A stretch of 64,000 nucleotides of DNA from Fredinandcohnia aciditolerans (GTDB lineage Bacteria; Bacillota; Bacilli; Bacillales; Bacillaceae_L), in contig QGHH01000001.1 in assembly GCA_003640645.1 (NCBI GenBank), forward strand, positions 242,186 through 306,185. Direction: 5' to 3'. The notes under the pieces were generated by a model. It was not told the DNA's origin, did no database searches, and was given only the letters and a program-made list of their open reading frames with translations. Below, one piece after another: positions 16,569 to 24,461 of the stretch. Numbering within the stretch: position 1 is the first letter of the stretch; each line of letters opens with the position of its first letter. Made by a program: the position numbers and the translations under genes.

Positions 16569-19506
16569 AGGCGCGCACCCTCTTAAAACTCTTTAATCCT
16601 TTAGCTGTTTCGTCTTGTTGTTTTTGCTTCAATGTTTCTTTGTCATATGTGGAACGTCTGCATATTTGTTTAAACTCACAGAATTTGCATTCATTCTCAT
16701 CATCTGTCATCGTGAAATGCCCATGTTCCACAATCGAAAGAAGTTTGTCTAAAATATCCTTTCCATTTGTACGGATGGTTTCTTCCTGCTCTCGTTCAAA
16801 TCGTTTCCCCGCTCCCTTTCGCGTTGGAAATAAATAAGAGCTCTTTTTCACCGTTCCATCATCAATTCCTAAATGTGCTTCAATTGCAAGTGTGTAGAGG
16901 AGATGCTGGAGCTGTCTTCCACCTTTAAAAAACTCTTTTGTCTTATAGCCCCAACTACTTCCCGTTTTATAATCAATAATATGGTAAGAACCATCTGGTA
17001 ACTGATCCACTCGATCAATAATTCCCCTAACATGAACCTTTCCTGATGGAAGTTCAATCACTGCTGGTGCGTCTTCACCAAAGGAATATTCAAAATACAA
17101 AGGTTCTCCTAACTCATTATTTTCTACTTCGATTCGTAAAAAGGTTTCACATGACTCAATTATATCTTCTGTTTCTAGTCTTTCCGTTCGTGCATTTGGT
17201 GGTGGAACGAGAGTTTTTACATATTCCAACCCATCTTCTGCTATTTTGGTTAGCAGGTGTATATGTTTGTCGAAGGAAGGTCTTTCTTTTCGAGCCTTGA
17301 TTTCTTTATAAAAATTCTCAAAAATTTCGTGTAGCAAGCTTCCCCTCGTTTTTGCATCTAACCATCGGGTCGGGTCATAGGAAATATCCTCATTTACCTT
17401 TAGCCGCAATACATTTTCTAAAAAATAGGCATATGGGCATTTCGCAATTTTTTCGAGTTTCCCAGCAGAAATCGTAATCTCTTGGTTTTTACGAGGATCA
17501 AACCCTGTCGTATCACTTTCAATTTTCCCTTCATACACGGTAAAAGCAGGATCTTGCCTCATTCTTTCAGCATGAAGTCCTCTTGCAATATTTGAATACC
17601 CAGCTAAAACAGATTCCGCGTTAAGATTACCTTGAGAGTCTATGATGTGGTAGGTCCACCAATCTTCCCTATCTACAATGTGCTTTCTATTCACACCAGG
17701 AACATTCTTTTGTAGAGTTGTAAAGTCTGCCGAAAAGTCGCCTGTTTGAATTCGGTAGCATTGTAAAAACAAATAGGCTGGTGATATAACTCGGTTTTCA
17801 TTGATGTTAAACCTGCAGTAGCTTACGGTAATCTCATGGTTCGCAGCTGAGGCTAATAGCTGTGACATGAAATAAAGGTTGCGTTTCGACTTTTCCTTTT
17901 CTAACGGAAGAAATCTGCCCAATTTCTCACGTTCCATGTCAAGCAATAATGGATCCTCCCCTGAATTACCTGGAAACCGCTGATTGTCCATTCCAACAAT
18001 AAATACATGCTCACGATTTACATAAATACCCTTTTTATAGGACGAAATATGTAAATAGCCTGGCTTTGGTCGGGACTGGCCAATGTAAATTGATAGAAAA
18101 TCATCCTCAAATTTTTGATAAACATCAAATAAGGCTTCATTTGCATATGGCAACAGGTTTTCGATTCGTTCTAGTAATGTCTCTTTCGCTAGTTGGTCAA
18201 ATACGGAAGACACTTTACAATAGTTTTGAAGAAAATACTTAATCGTCTTTAGCAGTTCACGATAGACAATGGTTCCGTCTGGTAGGTTTGTAGGTGTTTG
18301 TTTGAACACAGACGAAAACCATTTTAAAAGCCATTGATAATGCTGGATTCGATCCTCTGAAGCGTTTTGTTGATTAATTTTGGCATGGATTTGTGAAAGA
18401 TAACGATCCTTCCCCCAACCAATATGAGCATCCCGCAGCAAGTTTGCGATTCTAGCTTTTGATGGTGCTCCTTCCCCTAAATCCATTAAATTTTCCTGAA
18501 GAAGTTCTAAGAAGACTCGAACACTATAAAATTCTTTCAACCAACCCAGGATGCCTGCAACGAACTTACCAGGACGTGTAAAACCAATCGGAACCCCTTC
18601 ACCGTACGTCACAGGCAGTTGCATTCGTTCTGCTAAATGATACATCGCGGTTATATATTGCGAACTGGATGTGTAAAAAAGAGCTGCCTCATCAAACTGA
18701 ATCCCTTTTTCCTTCATGCGAAATAGTACTTCCTTAAGCTCCATATCCTCCGTTTTCGCTGAAAAAAGGGAAAGTGTCGGAACCGTTGTTTGGCAATGTT
18801 CCACATCAAAAAGGTAGCTTAATGGTGTTTCGCCACCGAAAACAACCTGTGAAAAAGGAGAGTTTTCAGGTATCTCCATACCTCGAACTGCTTCCATCGG
18901 TAAATGGAAGTAGTTTGTTGGAAGTATACTTTTTAAAAATTCTACCTGTAGGTAAGCTAACCTTAGGTTGCTTTGAAATATGAAGACTTGGTTTCTAGAG
19001 TGATATTTTCCTAGAGCACTCCTGAAAAGCTCTGCTTCATCAATCATTTTATTTTTTTGAAGAAGCTCCTCATAAGATGCTAAAATAGCTATCATATCAT
19101 CGCCTTTTGAAGTCGAAACAAAGTCTTCCCTAGAAAGAGAGCTACTTGTGTAGCCAGCCTGTCGCAATAGCTTTACTGTTTGGTACATCCTTCGGCTTAA
19201 GGTCGGCGTGATTTCAACCTCATGAAAATAGCGAAGCTCCGACTTAAGCTCCAACATTAGCGAATACATAAAATGCGTTCCAAGTACATCATCAATTAGT
19301 TGTTTTTCTTCTGCAGAGTTGGCATCTAGTGCAAGATCCTTAACAGTTTTGATTTTGATATTCACGGCATAATTATTATTTTGAGTAAATTGCCTAAGTA
19401 TTTGTTCGCCTATCATATATGAATCCACAAGTAAGATTTTTTCAGTTAAAAAATGCTCTTTGCATATCGTTTCGAGGTGTTTAATGAGAACTTCCAAGGT
19501 TTTCAC
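16561..19506 (-). CDS. AddB-like PD-(D/E)xK nuclease with Fe-S cluster motif
   Basis: 981 aa, partner of the overlapping AddA-like protein. The C-terminal nuclease domain has GIIDRVDQLPDGSYHIIDYKTG with the metal-binding acids and lysine. Four cysteines laid out as in the AddB iron-sulfur nuclease fold are visible: C in KIAKCPYAYFLENVLRL (about 690) and CKFCEFKQIC (about 935-945). Unlike B. subtilis AddB (1166 aa), no Walker A P-loop is visible at the N-terminus, which begins MKTLEVLIKHLETICKEHF. The N-terminal helicase-like half is therefore probably a RecC-type inactive fold. The start is uncertain: the GTG at 19506 lies immediately after GGAGA, and a TTG three codons later has better spacing. 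Gene order B then A matches addBA of Bacillus. Confidence 0.85.
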   Translation of the reverse strand: MKTLEVLIKHLETICKEHFLTEKILLVDSYMIGEQILRQFTQNNNYAVNIKIKTVKDLALDANSAEEKQLIDDVLGTHFMYSLMLELKSELRYFHEVEITPTLSRRMYQTVKLLRQAGYTSSSLSREDFVSTSKGDDMIAILASYEELLQKNKMIDEAELFRSALGKYHSRNQVFIFQSNLRLAYLQVEFLKSILPTNYFHLPMEAVRGMEIPENSPFSQVVFGGETPLSYLFDVEHCQTTVPTLSLFSAKTEDMELKEVLFRMKEKGIQFDEAALFYTSSSQYITAMYHLAERMQLPVTYGEGVPIGFTRPGKFVAGILGWLKEFYSVRVFLELLQENLMDLGEGAPSKARIANLLRDAHIGWGKDRYLSQIHAKINQQNASEDRIQHYQWLLKWFSSVFKQTPTNLPDGTIVYRELLKTIKYFLQNYCKVSSVFDQLAKETLLERIENLLPYANEALFDVYQKFEDDFLSIYIGQSRPKPGYLHISSYKKGIYVNREHVFIVGMDNQRFPGNSGEDPLLLDMEREKLGRFLPLEKEKSKRNLYFMSQLLASAANHEITVSYCRFNINENRVISPAYLFLQCYRIQTGDFSADFTTLQKNVPGVNRKHIVDREDWWTYHIIDSQGNLNAESVLAGYSNIARGLHAERMRQDPAFTVYEGKIESDTTGFDPRKNQEITISAGKLEKIAKCPYAYFLENVLRLKVNEDISYDPTRWLDAKTRGSLLHEIFENFYKEIKARKERPSFDKHIHLLTKIAEDGLEYVKTLVPPPNARTERLETEDIIESCETFLRIEVENNELGEPLYFEYSFGEDAPAVIELPSGKVHVRGIIDRVDQLPDGSYHIIDYKTGSSWGYKTKEFFKGGRQLQHLLYTLAIEAHLGIDDGTVKKSSYLFPTRKGAGKRFEREQEETIRTNGKDILDKLLSIVEHGHFTMTDDENECKFCEFKQICRRSTYDKETLKQKQQDETAKGLKSFKRVRAYD

Positions 19507-19568
19507 TCTCCATTTTAGTGACTAGCCTATCGGCGTTATTTTTTTCGATCGATTTGATTTTAGCCAAA

Positions 19569-19604
19569 ATAAAAGGACGTCCAAATCTACATTCAGACAT
19601 CCTT
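19569..19604 (-). terminator. Rho-independent terminator after cutC
   Basis: AAGGACGTC / GACATCCTT stem (one G-T pair) with a 14-nt loop. On the minus strand it is followed by TTATTTT. It lies 7 bp past the cutC stop codon. Confidence 0.7.
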
Positions 19605-19610
19605 GTTGTA

Positions 19611-20300
19611 TTAACTCAGTAATTCTTTTATCGTTTTAATAGTATTCCCATTTATTGGTTCGCTAAACTTCCCATTTATTCGAACCGCAGATCCGAAATG
19701 GTATTCGGTTGCATGAACTTTTTCATGCAGTTCTACAATATTGTTATGTGATAAGCCAGATCCTGGCATAACGACCGGTGATGGCTTCTCGTTAGCTAAT
19801 TCAAGCATTGTCTTAAGATTTTCTACACCTTCTAACGCCTTTGGCGCGCCTCCGGAGGTTAATACCGTTTGGATAGAATCGCTGTATTTTTGAAGGGTTT
19901 TATATGCTTCGATAATATCCTTTGCTTCATCAATTGCACGGTGGAAAGTAATCTTCATTCCATCCGCTGCCTCAATCACTTTTTCAAGAAAGGCTTCATC
20001 AATCTCTCCGCTTTCCGTTAAAGAACCAAATACAATTCCTGTTGCCCCAAGTTCCTTACAAACGTTTATATCTTCCAAGATCACATGCTTGTCGTCCTCG
20101 GAATATGTAAATGAGTACCCATGGGGACGAATCATAACATGTACCGGAATGGAGACCGCTTGGACAACATCCTTTATAATTCCATAGGAAGGTGTTAATC
20201 CCCCTTCTGTCATTGCCGTTACTAATTCTATACGATTTGCACCATGCTCTTCGGCCATTCTTGCATCCACTGCATCTTGTACAATAATTTCAAGTAACAT
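19611..20300 (-). CDS. cutC: Copper homeostasis protein CutC family
   Basis: 229 aa, single TIM-barrel CutC domain. Seen: the N-terminal LLEIIVQDAVDARMAEEHGANRIELVTAMTEGGLTPSYG family signature, VMIRPHGYSFTYS, GATGIVFGSLTESGEID, MKITFHRAIDE and VLTSGGAPKALEG. CutC has been linked to copper tolerance and copper binding in E. coli and Enterococcus, but its biochemical activity is not settled. It is immediately downstream (9 bp) of the DUF1648 membrane-protein gene and followed by a terminator, forming a two-gene unit. No copper-responsive operator was recognised. Confidence 0.92.
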   Translation of the reverse strand: MLLEIIVQDAVDARMAEEHGANRIELVTAMTEGGLTPSYGIIKDVVQAVSIPVHVMIRPHGYSFTYSEDDKHVILEDINVCKELGATGIVFGSLTESGEIDEAFLEKVIEAADGMKITFHRAIDEAKDIIEAYKTLQKYSDSIQTVLTSGGAPKALEGVENLKTMLELANEKPSPVVMPGSGLSHNNIVELHEKVHATEYHFGSAVRINGKFSEPINGNTIKTIKELLS

Positions 20301-20309
20301 GTTTATTTC

Positions 20310-20810
20310 CTACCTTTTGCGTAATTTTATCATTCTGTACATATAATAACCCATTGTTCCAAAAATAGACACGAAAAACCCTATCATGTACCACATGCCT
20401 AGACCTTCATTTCCTTGGGCAACGTTAATCATTTCCAATGCACCAATCACTAGGAAAAACGTAAGAAGGAAATTCATCACGACGAGCATTTTTCGAGACG
20501 CTATATATATGTCTTCTGCGTTCTCGGGTGTCACCTCAACAGGGTAATTATGAATATGCGGAAACTTACTCAAGATAAACATGGTCTTAAATAAAAAGGT
20601 TGCAATAATTGGGAGGATGAGAACACTACCTTTACCTCCCCAGCTATCAGGCTCGCCAGCGATATTAAAGTGAGTTGGTACTCGATCCGGGATTTCACTC
20701 CAAATTACGATGATATATGCATAAATACCAACTAAAAATACTATTGATAGAGATTCTAGTAATCTTTCAGATATTGTTTTTGGTAGTTTAAGCACTGGTT
20801 TGTTGGACAT
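20310..20810 (-). CDS. DUF1648 domain membrane protein
   Basis: 166 aa with four hydrophobic segments (about 16-38, 62-78, 100-120, 130-150). The loop VIWSEIPDRVPTHFNIAGEPDSWGGKGS after the first membrane segment is the DUF1648 signature, found in SdpI-like immunity proteins and related Bacillus membrane proteins. The ATG at 20810 follows AAGGAGTGGG with good spacing, which decides it against a 19-codon longer frame. It sits directly upstream of cutC. Function is unknown; a role in envelope immunity or signalling is only an analogy with SdpI. Confidence 0.85.
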   Translation of the reverse strand: MSNKPVLKLPKTISERLLESLSIVFLVGIYAYIIVIWSEIPDRVPTHFNIAGEPDSWGGKGSVLILPIIATFLFKTMFILSKFPHIHNYPVEVTPENAEDIYIASRKMLVVMNFLLTFFLVIGALEMINVAQGNEGLGMWYMIGFFVSIFGTMGYYMYRMIKLRKR

Positions 20811-20891
20811 AAAAACCCACTCCTTCCTCATACTTTTAATACGAAGAAGGGATGGTAAGGGTTTCAATTTAAGAACATTAATTTCATAAAA

Positions 20892-20941
20892 ATGTATTTC
20901 ATGGTTGATATTGTATCTGTTACACTAAAAATGAAATACAT
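20892..20941. promoter_or_regulatory. Long inverted repeat in the aminopeptidase upstream region
   Basis: Perfect 11-bp arms ATGTATTTCAT (20892-20902) and ATGAAATACAT (20931-20941) are separated by 28 bp, between divergent genes (DUF1648 left, aminopeptidase right). The spacer contains promoter-like sequence (TTGATA and TACACT). The arms are about three helical turns apart, as for two half-sites bound by a looping or tetrameric regulator. The regulator is unknown. Confidence 0.4.
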
Positions 20942-20985
20942 ACACTCGTGTTAGGCTAATAGCACGTTACAAAAGGAGAATACAT

Positions 20986-22218
20986 ATGAGTACGTTTGAA
21001 CAAATGCTAGAGAAATATGCTGACTTAGCTGTGCGTGTAGGTGTTAATGTACAGCAAGGACAAAACCTACTTATCAATGCACCGATCTCAGCTGTAGAAT
21101 ATGTTAGAAAAGTTGTAAAAAAGGCTTATGAGGCTGGAGCAAGAAATGTATATGTGGAGTGGAATGATGACGAAATTACACGCACTCGCTTTGATTTGGC
21201 ACCAGATGAAGCATTCCTGGATTACCCAATGTGGAAAGCGAAAGGAATGGAAGAACTCGCTGAAAACGGAGCTGCCTTTTTGTCTATCATTTCATCAAAT
21301 CCAGATTTACTGAAAGGCGTCAATCCTGAGCGCATTGCCAATGCTAATAAAACGGCTGGTCAAGCACTGGAAAAATACCGGAATTATTCTCAAGCTGATA
21401 AAGTAAGCTGGTCCGTTATTGCTGTGCCATCAGAAAGCTGGGCGGAAAAAGTATTCCCAGACCTCTCCTCTGCAGAACAAGTAGAAAAGTTATGGGGAGC
21501 CATATTCCAAGCAACTCGTGTAGATACGGAAAATCCCGTACAAGCATGGAAGGATCACAATGCAACTTTGCATGCAAAAGTGGAGTACTTAAACAAGAAA
21601 AAATATAAAAAATTGCATTATACAGCACCTGGAACTGACTTGATGGTAGAACTTCCTGAGGGTCACGTTTGGATTGGCGGTGGTGGTGAAAACGAACAAA
21701 ATATTCAATTCGTAGCCAATATGCCAACTGAGGAGGTCTTCACCGTTCCTGCGAAAGAAGGTGTAAATGGTTATATAAGTAGCACGAAGCCACTCAATTA
21801 CGGGGGAAGCTTAATTGATCACTTTACGCTAACATTTGAAAATGGACGAATAGTGGATGTAAAGGCTGAAACTGGTGAAGACACACTCAAACGCCTTGTG
21901 GAAACAGATGAAGGCAGTCACTATTTAGGTGAGGTTGCGTTAGTTCCACATAGTTCACCTATTTCACAATCAAAGATTCTTTTTTACAATACTCTTTTTG
22001 ATGAAAATGCCTCCAATCACTTTGCAATCGGAAACGCATATGCCTTCTGTATTGAAGGTGGTAAAACAATGTCGCGGGAAGAGCTTGTAAAAAAAGGAGC
22101 AAACTCAAGTATCACCCACGTTGACTTCATGGTCGGCTCAGGTGAAATGGACATCGACGGCATCACGTCTGATGGCACCATCGAACCCGTTTTCCGTAAA
22201 GGGGACTGGGCATTCTAA
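20986..22218 (+). CDS. M29-family (AmpS/AmpT type) metallo-aminopeptidase
   Basis: 410 aa. Cytosolic zinc/cobalt aminopeptidase of MEROPS family M29. Seen: the N-terminal family signature MLEKYADLAVRVGVNVQQGQNLLINAP, and the C-terminal metal-site region with EVALVPHSSPIS, LFYNTLFDENASNHFAIGNAYAFCIEGG and THVDFMVGSGEMDIDG (Glu, Glu, His, Tyr, His and Asp ligands). Length equals AmpS of Bacillus/Geobacillus (about 410 aa). The ATG follows AAAAGGAGAATACAT. Monocistronic, with a hairpin terminator about 40 bp after the stop. Confidence 0.95.
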   Translation: MSTFEQMLEKYADLAVRVGVNVQQGQNLLINAPISAVEYVRKVVKKAYEAGARNVYVEWNDDEITRTRFDLAPDEAFLDYPMWKAKGMEELAENGAAFLSIISSNPDLLKGVNPERIANANKTAGQALEKYRNYSQADKVSWSVIAVPSESWAEKVFPDLSSAEQVEKLWGAIFQATRVDTENPVQAWKDHNATLHAKVEYLNKKKYKKLHYTAPGTDLMVELPEGHVWIGGGGENEQNIQFVANMPTEEVFTVPAKEGVNGYISSTKPLNYGGSLIDHFTLTFENGRIVDVKAETGEDTLKRLVETDEGSHYLGEVALVPHSSPISQSKILFYNTLFDENASNHFAIGNAYAFCIEGGKTMSREELVKKGANSSITHVDFMVGSGEMDIDGITSDGTIEPVFRKGDWAF

Positions 22219-22256
22219 TATAATATTGTCTCTAGTAAATGTAACAAGTCATATAT

Positions 22257-22298
22257 AGGCATCATTGGAGGATTTTCTCTTCCAGTGGTGCTTTTTCT
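22257..22298 (+). terminator. Rho-independent terminator after the aminopeptidase gene
   Basis: GCATCATTGGA pairs with TCCAGTGGTGC (two G-T pairs) around an 11-nt loop, followed by TTTTTCTTC. Confidence 0.75.
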
Positions 22299-22488
22299 TC
22301 TTTAATTATAGATTGACCGAAAACTTTATTTATTAATGTCTATTGAAATTTAGGTAGTATTATGTAAATATAGATGACAAGACACATGTATTTTCAGCAG
22401 TGTCCCTTACACTTTTCAGAAACCATAAATTACTCTACCTAAGTTTGTGAAATTATTATCAAACTTATTTATCCTAGGAGGCATAACT

Positions 22489-23349
22489 ATGAATCTATTA
22501 AAATTGCGTAAAATGTTACAAGAGTTTTTACTTGAAGATTTAGGTGAACTGGATGTAACAAGTCAATCGATTTTCCCAATTGAACAAACAAGTCAAGGCG
22601 TATTTATTGCTAAAGAAGACGGAATTATTTCTGGATTAACCATTATTAAAGAGGCCTATCACTTGTTAGATTCAACCATTGGAGTCGAGCTTCGTTTTTC
22701 AGACGGAGATTATGTTTCTGCTGGCGATACAATCGCAACAGTTAGTGGACCTACTTCCCACATACTCACAGGTGAAAGAGTGATTTTGAATCTTATCCAA
22801 CGAATGAGTGGAATCGCAACCATTACAAACAAATGTGTAAAAGCTTTAAACGATTCTTCCATTCGAATTTGTGATACCAGAAAAACCATTCCAGGACTAA
22901 GAATGCTTGATAAGTATGCCGTTGTAACGGGTGGTGGGAAAAATCACAGATTTGGGCTCTATGATGGAGTCATGATTAAGGATAACCATATCGCCTATTG
23001 CGGTTCGATTACAAAAGCGGTTGAAGCTGTACACGAAAAAATTGGCCATATGGTAAAGATTGAAGTGGAAACAGAAAACAAAGAAGAAGTTTTGGAAGCT
23101 GTAGAAGCCGGAGCAGATGTGATCATGTTTGATAATCGTAGCCCTAAAGAAGTGAAAGAATTCACAAAATTAGTTCCAAAGGGAATCATCACAGAAGCCT
23201 CCGGAGGAATAACTTTAGATAACTTAGCCACCTATTCCGGTACCGGTGTTCAGTATATATCTTTAGGATTTTTAACCCATTCTGTAAAAGCCCTTGATAT
23301 TAGCTTGCAAGTAAAAGAAGGAAACAAGAAAACTTCTATCGATGAATGA
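22489..23349 (+). CDS. nadC: Nicotinate-nucleotide pyrophosphorylase (carboxylating), NadC
   Basis: 286 aa. Quinolinate phosphoribosyltransferase: quinolinate plus PRPP gives nicotinate mononucleotide, CO2 and PPi. Seen: catalytic CDTRKTIPGLR, VVTGGGKNHRFGLYDGVMIKDNH, KIEVETENKEE, GADVIMFDN, TEASGGI and SLGFLTHSV, all typical of NadC and not of ModD. The ATG at 22489 follows CTAGGAGGCATAACT; an upstream in-frame start at 22447 has no ribosome binding site. Unlike the usual nadB-nadC-nadA operon, it is followed by TAXI-TRAP transporter genes (80 bp to the next ORF), implying that its substrate might be imported. The upstream AAGACACATGTATT (22379-22392) faintly recalls NAD-repressor (NiaR) sites, but this is weak. 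Probably an orphan or second nadC. Confidence 0.92.
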   Translation: MNLLKLRKMLQEFLLEDLGELDVTSQSIFPIEQTSQGVFIAKEDGIISGLTIIKEAYHLLDSTIGVELRFSDGDYVSAGDTIATVSGPTSHILTGERVILNLIQRMSGIATITNKCVKALNDSSIRICDTRKTIPGLRMLDKYAVVTGGGKNHRFGLYDGVMIKDNHIAYCGSITKAVEAVHEKIGHMVKIEVETENKEEVLEAVEAGADVIMFDNRSPKEVKEFTKLVPKGIITEASGGITLDNLATYSGTGVQYISLGFLTHSVKALDISLQVKEGNKKTSIDE

Positions 23350-23429
23350 TGGTATGCTTCTTGAGTGCATCTGACTTGTTAATAGTATGGATGCAACTCA
23401 GGTGGCATAACCTTTGGGGGTAAATGTAA

Positions 23430-24437
23430 ATGTCTAAAAAAAATTGGACTTATTCTTTATTACTTTTAATGAGCAGTATTCTTCTAGCTGGTTGCTTGAA
23501 TAAAGTTGGAGCGGTATCTGTCGCTGATACAGACGATATTCGAACGACCATTATTGGTGGACGGACCGGAGGAGCATGGTCTGTTTTTACTGAAGGTATT
23601 GCAGAGTCGATTCGTCGTGAAAATAAAGGTTCACTAATCACGGTTGAACCTGGGGGAATTGTTGAGAATCCTGCCAGTGTTGGAACAAACACGGTTCCTT
23701 ATGGAATCTCATACGCCATGACAGCTTACGCAGCATATAGTGGAATTGAACCTTATAAAGAAGCCTATCCAGATATACGGGCAATTAATGTGGTGATTCC
23801 TGCTAACTATTATCAATTAATCTCACGAGATGACGTGGAATTTGATTCATTGGACGAGGTGACTCAAGAGAAAGCACCAATACGGCTAGCAGTTGACCAA
23901 AGGGGCTCCGCGGGTGAAATCATTACACGAACGATTCTACAAGAATACGATGTAACCTATAAAGACATTGCATCTTGGGGAGGTTCTGTTGATCATTTAA
24001 GTGGTTCAAAAACGTTTGAATTGATGGGAGATAATCGAATCGATATAACAGGAGATGCAGTATCCGTCCCATCCAGTGATATATTAGAAGCGGCTATCAC
24101 AAATGACATGAAATTTATTTCGATGGACAAAGAAATACTTCAAGATGTAGCAGATAAGCTAGGAATGGAGCTTGGTACAATTGCAGCAGGGAGTTATGAT
24201 TTTTTAAACAAAGATATACACACCCTATATACCCCTGCTATTTTAATTGTTCATAAGGATGTTCCTGAAGAAGAAGTGTATCGCGTTACAAAAGCTATCT
24301 ATGAAAATGTTGAATATCTAGGCACGGTCCATAAGGAATTCAAAAAGCTAACAGATGAAAATTTTAGCAAGGTTGGGAAGATCCCTCTTCATCCTGGTGC
24401 AAAAAAGTTTTTAAAAGAAAAAGGACTAATCCATTAA
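23430..24437 (+). CDS. TAXI-family TRAP transporter solute-binding lipoprotein
   Basis: 335 aa. Extracytoplasmic binding protein of a TRAP transporter, anchored by a lipobox (SILLAGC, cysteine near residue 22). The NMT1/TAXI fold is recognised from TTIIGGRTGGAWSVFTEGIAESIRR, VEPGGIVENPASVG, QRGSAGEIITRTIL and the C-terminal RVTKAIYENVEYLGTVH ... LHPGAKKFLKEKGLI. It is 24 bp upstream of the fused permease gene, so the two form one transporter. The ligand is unknown; the nadC neighbour suggests a pyridine dicarboxylate or another organic anion. The protein has diverged strongly from the second TAXI protein at 55293-56279. Confidence 0.92.
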   Translation: MSKKNWTYSLLLLMSSILLAGCLNKVGAVSVADTDDIRTTIIGGRTGGAWSVFTEGIAESIRRENKGSLITVEPGGIVENPASVGTNTVPYGISYAMTAYAAYSGIEPYKEAYPDIRAINVVIPANYYQLISRDDVEFDSLDEVTQEKAPIRLAVDQRGSAGEIITRTILQEYDVTYKDIASWGGSVDHLSGSKTFELMGDNRIDITGDAVSVPSSDILEAAITNDMKFISMDKEILQDVADKLGMELGTIAAGSYDFLNKDIHTLYTPAILIVHKDVPEEEVYRVTKAIYENVEYLGTVHKEFKKLTDENFSKVGKIPLHPGAKKFLKEKGLIH

Positions 24438-24461
24438 ACTTAGAAGGGAGTTCCCAAGGTA

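Noticed and set aside
22379-22392. NiaR-type NAD repressor site upstream of nadC
   Set aside because: Only a loose half-match to the motif as remembered, with no convincing palindrome; not listed as a feature.
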